A stretch of 8,692 nucleotides of DNA from Pusillimonas sp. UBA6240. Its GTDB lineage: Bacteria > Pseudomonadota > Gammaproteobacteria > Burkholderiales > Burkholderiaceae_B. The notes under the pieces are model-generated. The model saw only the letters and a list, made by a program, of their open reading frames with translations, made no database searches and was not told where the DNA came from. Below are positions 6,420 to 8,692 of the stretch, one piece after another (the first letter of the stretch is position 1; each line of letters opens with the position of its first letter). The translations under genes were made by a program, and so were the position numbers. Where the stretch lies: contig DJWC01000119.1 in NCBI GenBank assembly GCA_002441445.1, forward strand, positions 16,260 through 24,951, read 5' to 3'.

Positions 6420-8069
6420 GTGGCCGCCGAGCAATTGATAAAGCATGAACCGAATGGGCGCGTCGCCTATTTCTCCATGGAAATCGCGCTGGAGCGCGGG
6501 ATGGCTACCTACGCCGGGGGGCTGGGGGTACTGGCCGGCGATGTAATGCGCTCGGCCGCCGATCTCGGGCTGCCCATGATAGGCGTCACGCTCGTCAGCC
6601 GTTCGGGTTATTTCAAGCAAGTGATCCAGGAAGGCGGCCGGCAGCTCGAGCTGCCGGATATATGGCGGCCGGACGCGTACACGCATCCCCTGGGAGCCAA
6701 AGTAGTCGTCCACCTCGAGGGCCGGCCGGTATGGGTCGGCGCCTGGCTTTATCTCGTTTCCAGCAGTCGGGGAACGTCCGTGCCCGTCATACTGCTCGAC
6801 ACGAATCTGGCGGAAAATCACGCCGAGGACCGCGGCCTGACCGACAGCCTGTATGGCGGAGACGCATCCTACAGGCTCAAGCAGGAGGCCGTCCTGGGCA
6901 TCGGCGGCGTGCGCATGCTGCGCGCACTGGCGATCCGGGTGCGCTGCTACCATATGAATGAAGGGCATTCGGCGCTGCTTGGGCTGGAATCGCACCGCGG
7001 CGGCGAACAAGCCCGCCGGATCTTCACCACGCACACTCCGGTGGAAGCGGGGCACGACCAGTTCCCGTATCCATTGGTAATGCAGGTGCTCGGCGACTAT
7101 TGCCCATTGGACGAGCTGAAGGATTTGGCCGGTGCCGAGAAATTGAATATGACGCGCCTGGCGCTGTCGCTGGCCGACTACATCAACGGGGTCGCGCGCA
7201 GGCATGCCGATGTCTCGCAGCGCATGTTCCCGGAATACAAAATCCGCGCCGTGACCAACGGCGTGCATCCCATGACCTGGACCAGCGAACCCATGCGGGA
7301 ACTCTATAACCGGCATTGGCCGGGCTGGCATCATAGCCCCGAGCTGCTCATGCGCGTGGAATACATTCCGTCGGCCGATATCTGGAATGCGCATTTGTCG
7401 GCGAAGGGCGCGTTGATCCGGCTGGTGCGCGAGCTCGGCGGCCCGCTGCTGGATATGCATGTACCGATACTCGGGTACGCGCGCCGCATGACGGCATACA
7501 AGAGGGCCAATCTGCTTTTTTCCGATTTGAACCGTTTGAAAAGCATCGCCGGCGTGCAGCCATTCCAGATCGTTCTGGCGGGCAAGGCGCATCCTCAAGA
7601 CAAAGAGGGCAAGCGCATCATCGAGCAATTGCATCAACACGCGCAAGCCTTGTCCGGCGCGGTGAATGTGGCCTTCATACCGGATTACGACATGGAGATA
7701 GCCCTGGCCATGGTGTCGGGATCCGACGTATGGCTCAATACCCCGATGCCGCCGCAAGAAGCATCGGGCACCAGCGGCATGAAAGCGGCTTTCAACGGGG
7801 TGCCGAACCTGAGCATTCTCGATGGATGGTGGCTCGAGGGCTGTATTGAAGGCATCACCGGCTGGGCGATCGGCGCCGATGCGCAAGCGACCGACGAGGT
7901 CCATGCCGCCAGCCTCTACGACAAGCTGGAAAAGCTTGTGCTGCCGCTCTGGCACGGCGACCGCGACGGCTGGATCAACCTGATGAAAGGCGCCATCGGC
8001 CGCAACGCCAACTATTTCAACAGCCAGCGCATGATGCGCCACTATGCCGCCGAAGCCTATCTGCTGTAG
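6420..8069 (+). CDS. glgP: Alpha-glucan (glycogen/maltodextrin) phosphorylase, short form, GT35
   Basis: A cytosolic 549-residue PLP enzyme predicted to release glucose-1-phosphate from alpha-1,4-glucan ends by phosphorolysis. Motifs in order: YFSMEIAL (17-24) and the following GGLGVLAGD, which open this subfamily; HMNEGHSAL (from 178); TTHTP; RRMTAYKR (355-362), part of the phosphate/substrate site; and EASGTSGMK (447-455), in which K455 is the expected PLP-binding lysine, followed by LDGWW. It is much shorter than classical glycogen phosphorylase (about 800 residues) but matches the compact alpha-glucan phosphorylase family, which begins near this point, so it looks complete. GTG 6420 is chosen because of its ribosome site. 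It probably shares the FNR-controlled transcript of the dehydrogenase upstream. Phosphorolysis saves one ATP per glucose, which would suit fermentative or oxygen-limited survival on stored glycogen. Confidence 0.93.
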   Translation: MAAEQLIKHEPNGRVAYFSMEIALERGMATYAGGLGVLAGDVMRSAADLGLPMIGVTLVSRSGYFKQVIQEGGRQLELPDIWRPDAYTHPLGAKVVVHLEGRPVWVGAWLYLVSSSRGTSVPVILLDTNLAENHAEDRGLTDSLYGGDASYRLKQEAVLGIGGVRMLRALAIRVRCYHMNEGHSALLGLESHRGGEQARRIFTTHTPVEAGHDQFPYPLVMQVLGDYCPLDELKDLAGAEKLNMTRLALSLADYINGVARRHADVSQRMFPEYKIRAVTNGVHPMTWTSEPMRELYNRHWPGWHHSPELLMRVEYIPSADIWNAHLSAKGALIRLVRELGGPLLDMHVPILGYARRMTAYKRANLLFSDLNRLKSIAGVQPFQIVLAGKAHPQDKEGKRIIEQLHQHAQALSGAVNVAFIPDYDMEIALAMVSGSDVWLNTPMPPQEASGTSGMKAAFNGVPNLSILDGWWLEGCIEGITGWAIGADAQATDEVHAASLYDKLEKLVLPLWHGDRDGWINLMKGAIGRNANYFNSQRMMRHYAAEAYLL

Positions 8070-8071
8070 AC

Positions 8072-8108
8072 AGCGCCAAGCCGGCCGCCGGCGCTCCGCG
8101 GACGGCGG
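8072..8108 (+). terminator. GC-rich inverted repeats after glgP, weak terminator candidate
   Basis: Beginning 3 nt after the glgP stop codon, alternative stems are possible: AGCGCC (8072-8077) with GGCGCT (8090-8095), GCCGG (8080-8084) with CCGGC (8088-8092), and CCGCCG (8085-8090) with CGGCGG (8103-8108). They are mutually exclusive and no T-tract follows, so intrinsic termination is uncertain. The position right after an operon end is what makes the call reasonable. Confidence 0.3.
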
Positions 8109-8136
8109 GGCGGGGGCGCTTCCAGTTCCCTGATCC

Positions 8137-8148
8137 CCGCCTAGGCGG
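8137..8148. repeat. Perfect 12-bp palindrome
   Basis: CCGCCTAGGCGG is fully self-complementary and lies between the end of glgP and the edge of the transporter remnant. With no loop it is a poor RNA hairpin. It could be a protein-binding site or a rearrangement footprint, or chance in GC-rich DNA. Confidence 0.35.
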
Positions 8149-8151
8149 ACT

Positions 8152-8361
8152 CATCAACCGCGCCGAGGGCGCATCGAGGCGCAAGCCGCCCGCCACCAAG
8201 CGCCCAACGACCGGAGCGATGATGGCAAAGGCCACGTAGACCGGCACGGCGCGCAAGGCCGCGCTTTGCGCCAGCCCGATTTGCGGCATGACGGAAGCCA
8301 GCACGATGAACAAGACCAGCGCCGTGGCCGGGACTGGCAGCAGGTTCAACACCGTGAGCAG
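8152..8361 (-). pseudogene. Internal fragment of an ACR3/bile-acid-symporter-like transporter
   Basis: On the minus strand about 65 residues resemble the late part of ACR3/BASS-type (arsenite or bile acid:sodium symporter-like) membrane proteins: a helix LPVPATALVLFIVLASV, a loop, a second helix around VPVYVAFAIIAPVVGRLVA, then RLDAPSAR. In relatives this is followed by a conserved F(S/T)AGTRNS-type segment. Here the reading instead turns into low-complexity, proline- and arginine-rich sequence that runs into the 3' end of glgP. The N-terminal half is also absent, because the resemblance stops at about 8352-8361, where a truncated dehydrogenase begins on the other strand. No start codon with a ribosome site is present. 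I read it as a decayed remnant; boundaries are approximate and the assignment rests on recalled family resemblance. Confidence 0.6.
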
Positions 8362-8692
8362 GCACGCTATACTCCTGCGTGCCCGGGCACGAAATCGTGG
8401 GCCGCGTATCGGCAGTGGGGGCGCAGGTCTCGGGCTTCAAGGTGGGCGACCTGGCCGGCGTAGGCTGCATCGTCGATAGCTGCAAGCACTGCGCGGATTG
8501 CGCCGACGGCCTGGAGAACTACTGCGACCACATGACAGGCACCTACAACTTTCCTACGCCGGATGCGCCGGGCCATACTTTGGGCGGCTATTCACAGCGG
8601 ATCGTCGTGCACGAGCGATACGTATTGCATATCCGCCATCCCGAGGAGCAACTGGCCGCCGTGGCGCCGCTGCTGTGCGCGGGCATCACCAC
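8358..8692 (+). pseudogene. yahK: 5'-truncated YahK-type zinc alcohol dehydrogenase (runs off the right edge)
   Basis: An open frame closely matching E. coli YahK (NADPH-dependent aldehyde reductase, cinnamyl-alcohol-dehydrogenase family), as I recall it, from about residue 52 onward. Visible are PGHEIVGRV, the structural-zinc loop with four cysteines (IVDSCKHCADCADGLENYC), DHMTGTYN, GHTLGGYS and APLLCAGITT, which continues past the window end. The first 50 or so residues, including the catalytic-zinc CGVCHSD motif, are missing. In the same frame a TGA at 8355-8357 stands where relatives have the tryptophan of WAGT, and sequence before it does not match the family. No start codon with a ribosome site is seen; GTG 8379 would give a protein lacking the first catalytic ligand. 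Downstream frame integrity is unknown. Most likely a broken gene created by the same event that truncated the neighbouring transporter. Confidence 0.8.

Noticed and set aside
6365..6448. 27-codon plus-strand frame in the adh-glgP gap
   Set aside because: It overlaps the glgP start out of frame, has no ribosome site, and its product is basic and low in complexity.
6363..8042. 559-codon open frame antisense to glgP
   Set aside because: It covers nearly the whole of a strongly conserved phosphorylase on the other strand, its translation is rich in H, R, Q and G without recognisable domains, and no ribosome site precedes it. Long antisense frames are common opposite GC-rich genes.
8017..8352. 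111-codon minus-strand frame taken as an intact small membrane protein
   Set aside because: Only the first 65 or so residues look like a transporter; the rest is arginine/proline-rich read-through overlapping the 3' end of glgP, and the start is a GTG without a ribosome site. Treated as a pseudogene fragment instead.
1..8692. CRISPR arrays, tRNA or rRNA genes, insertion sequences, prophage or defence genes
   Set aside because: No regularly spaced repeats, no RNA-gene signatures, and no transposase, integrase or nuclease motifs were seen on either strand.

Overview
This is a GC-rich bacterial window. Protein motifs and gene styles suggest a betaproteobacterium, probably Burkholderiales/Alcaligenaceae; this is inferred from composition and protein resemblance, not proven. 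Six coding genes are arranged as two divergent blocks around one short regulatory region at about 5128-5282. A third, decayed region lies at the right end.

Left block (minus strand, read right to left from about 5127): an RssA-type patatin-like esterase, a periplasmic YcbB/LdtD-type L,D-transpeptidase, a Tat-exported MepK/YcbK-type (DUF882) murein endopeptidase, and a P-type cation ATPase that runs off the left edge. Gaps are 20, 27 and 44 bp with no evident terminator, so one operon is likely. The transpeptidase/endopeptidase pair matches the ldtD-mepK pairing of E. coli: one enzyme makes 3-3 peptidoglycan cross-links, the other cuts them.

Right block (plus strand): a zinc-dependent medium-chain alcohol dehydrogenase (ATG 5283), then 81 bp downstream a short-form alpha-glucan phosphorylase (GTG 6420). 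Together they suggest glycogen breakdown plus NADH reoxidation by carbonyl reduction, as expected in low-oxygen physiology.

Between the blocks is a perfect FNR/ANR-type palindrome, TTGAT-N4-ATCAA, at 5194-5207. It lies close to the class-II activation distance from a -10 element on each side: a perfect TATAAT leftward, a weaker TAGCCT rightward. The simplest reading is an oxygen-responsive switch co-activating envelope remodelling and ion transport on one side and fermentative carbon/redox metabolism on the other.

Right end (8070-8692): GC-rich inverted repeats follow the phosphorylase. Next comes an internal fragment of an ACR3/bile-acid-symporter-like transporter on the minus strand, abutting a 5'-truncated YahK-type NADP alcohol dehydrogenase on the plus strand. 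Both are broken within a few bases of each other near 8355, marking a rearrangement or deletion scar. I see no rRNA, tRNA, CRISPR array, insertion sequence or attachment site.
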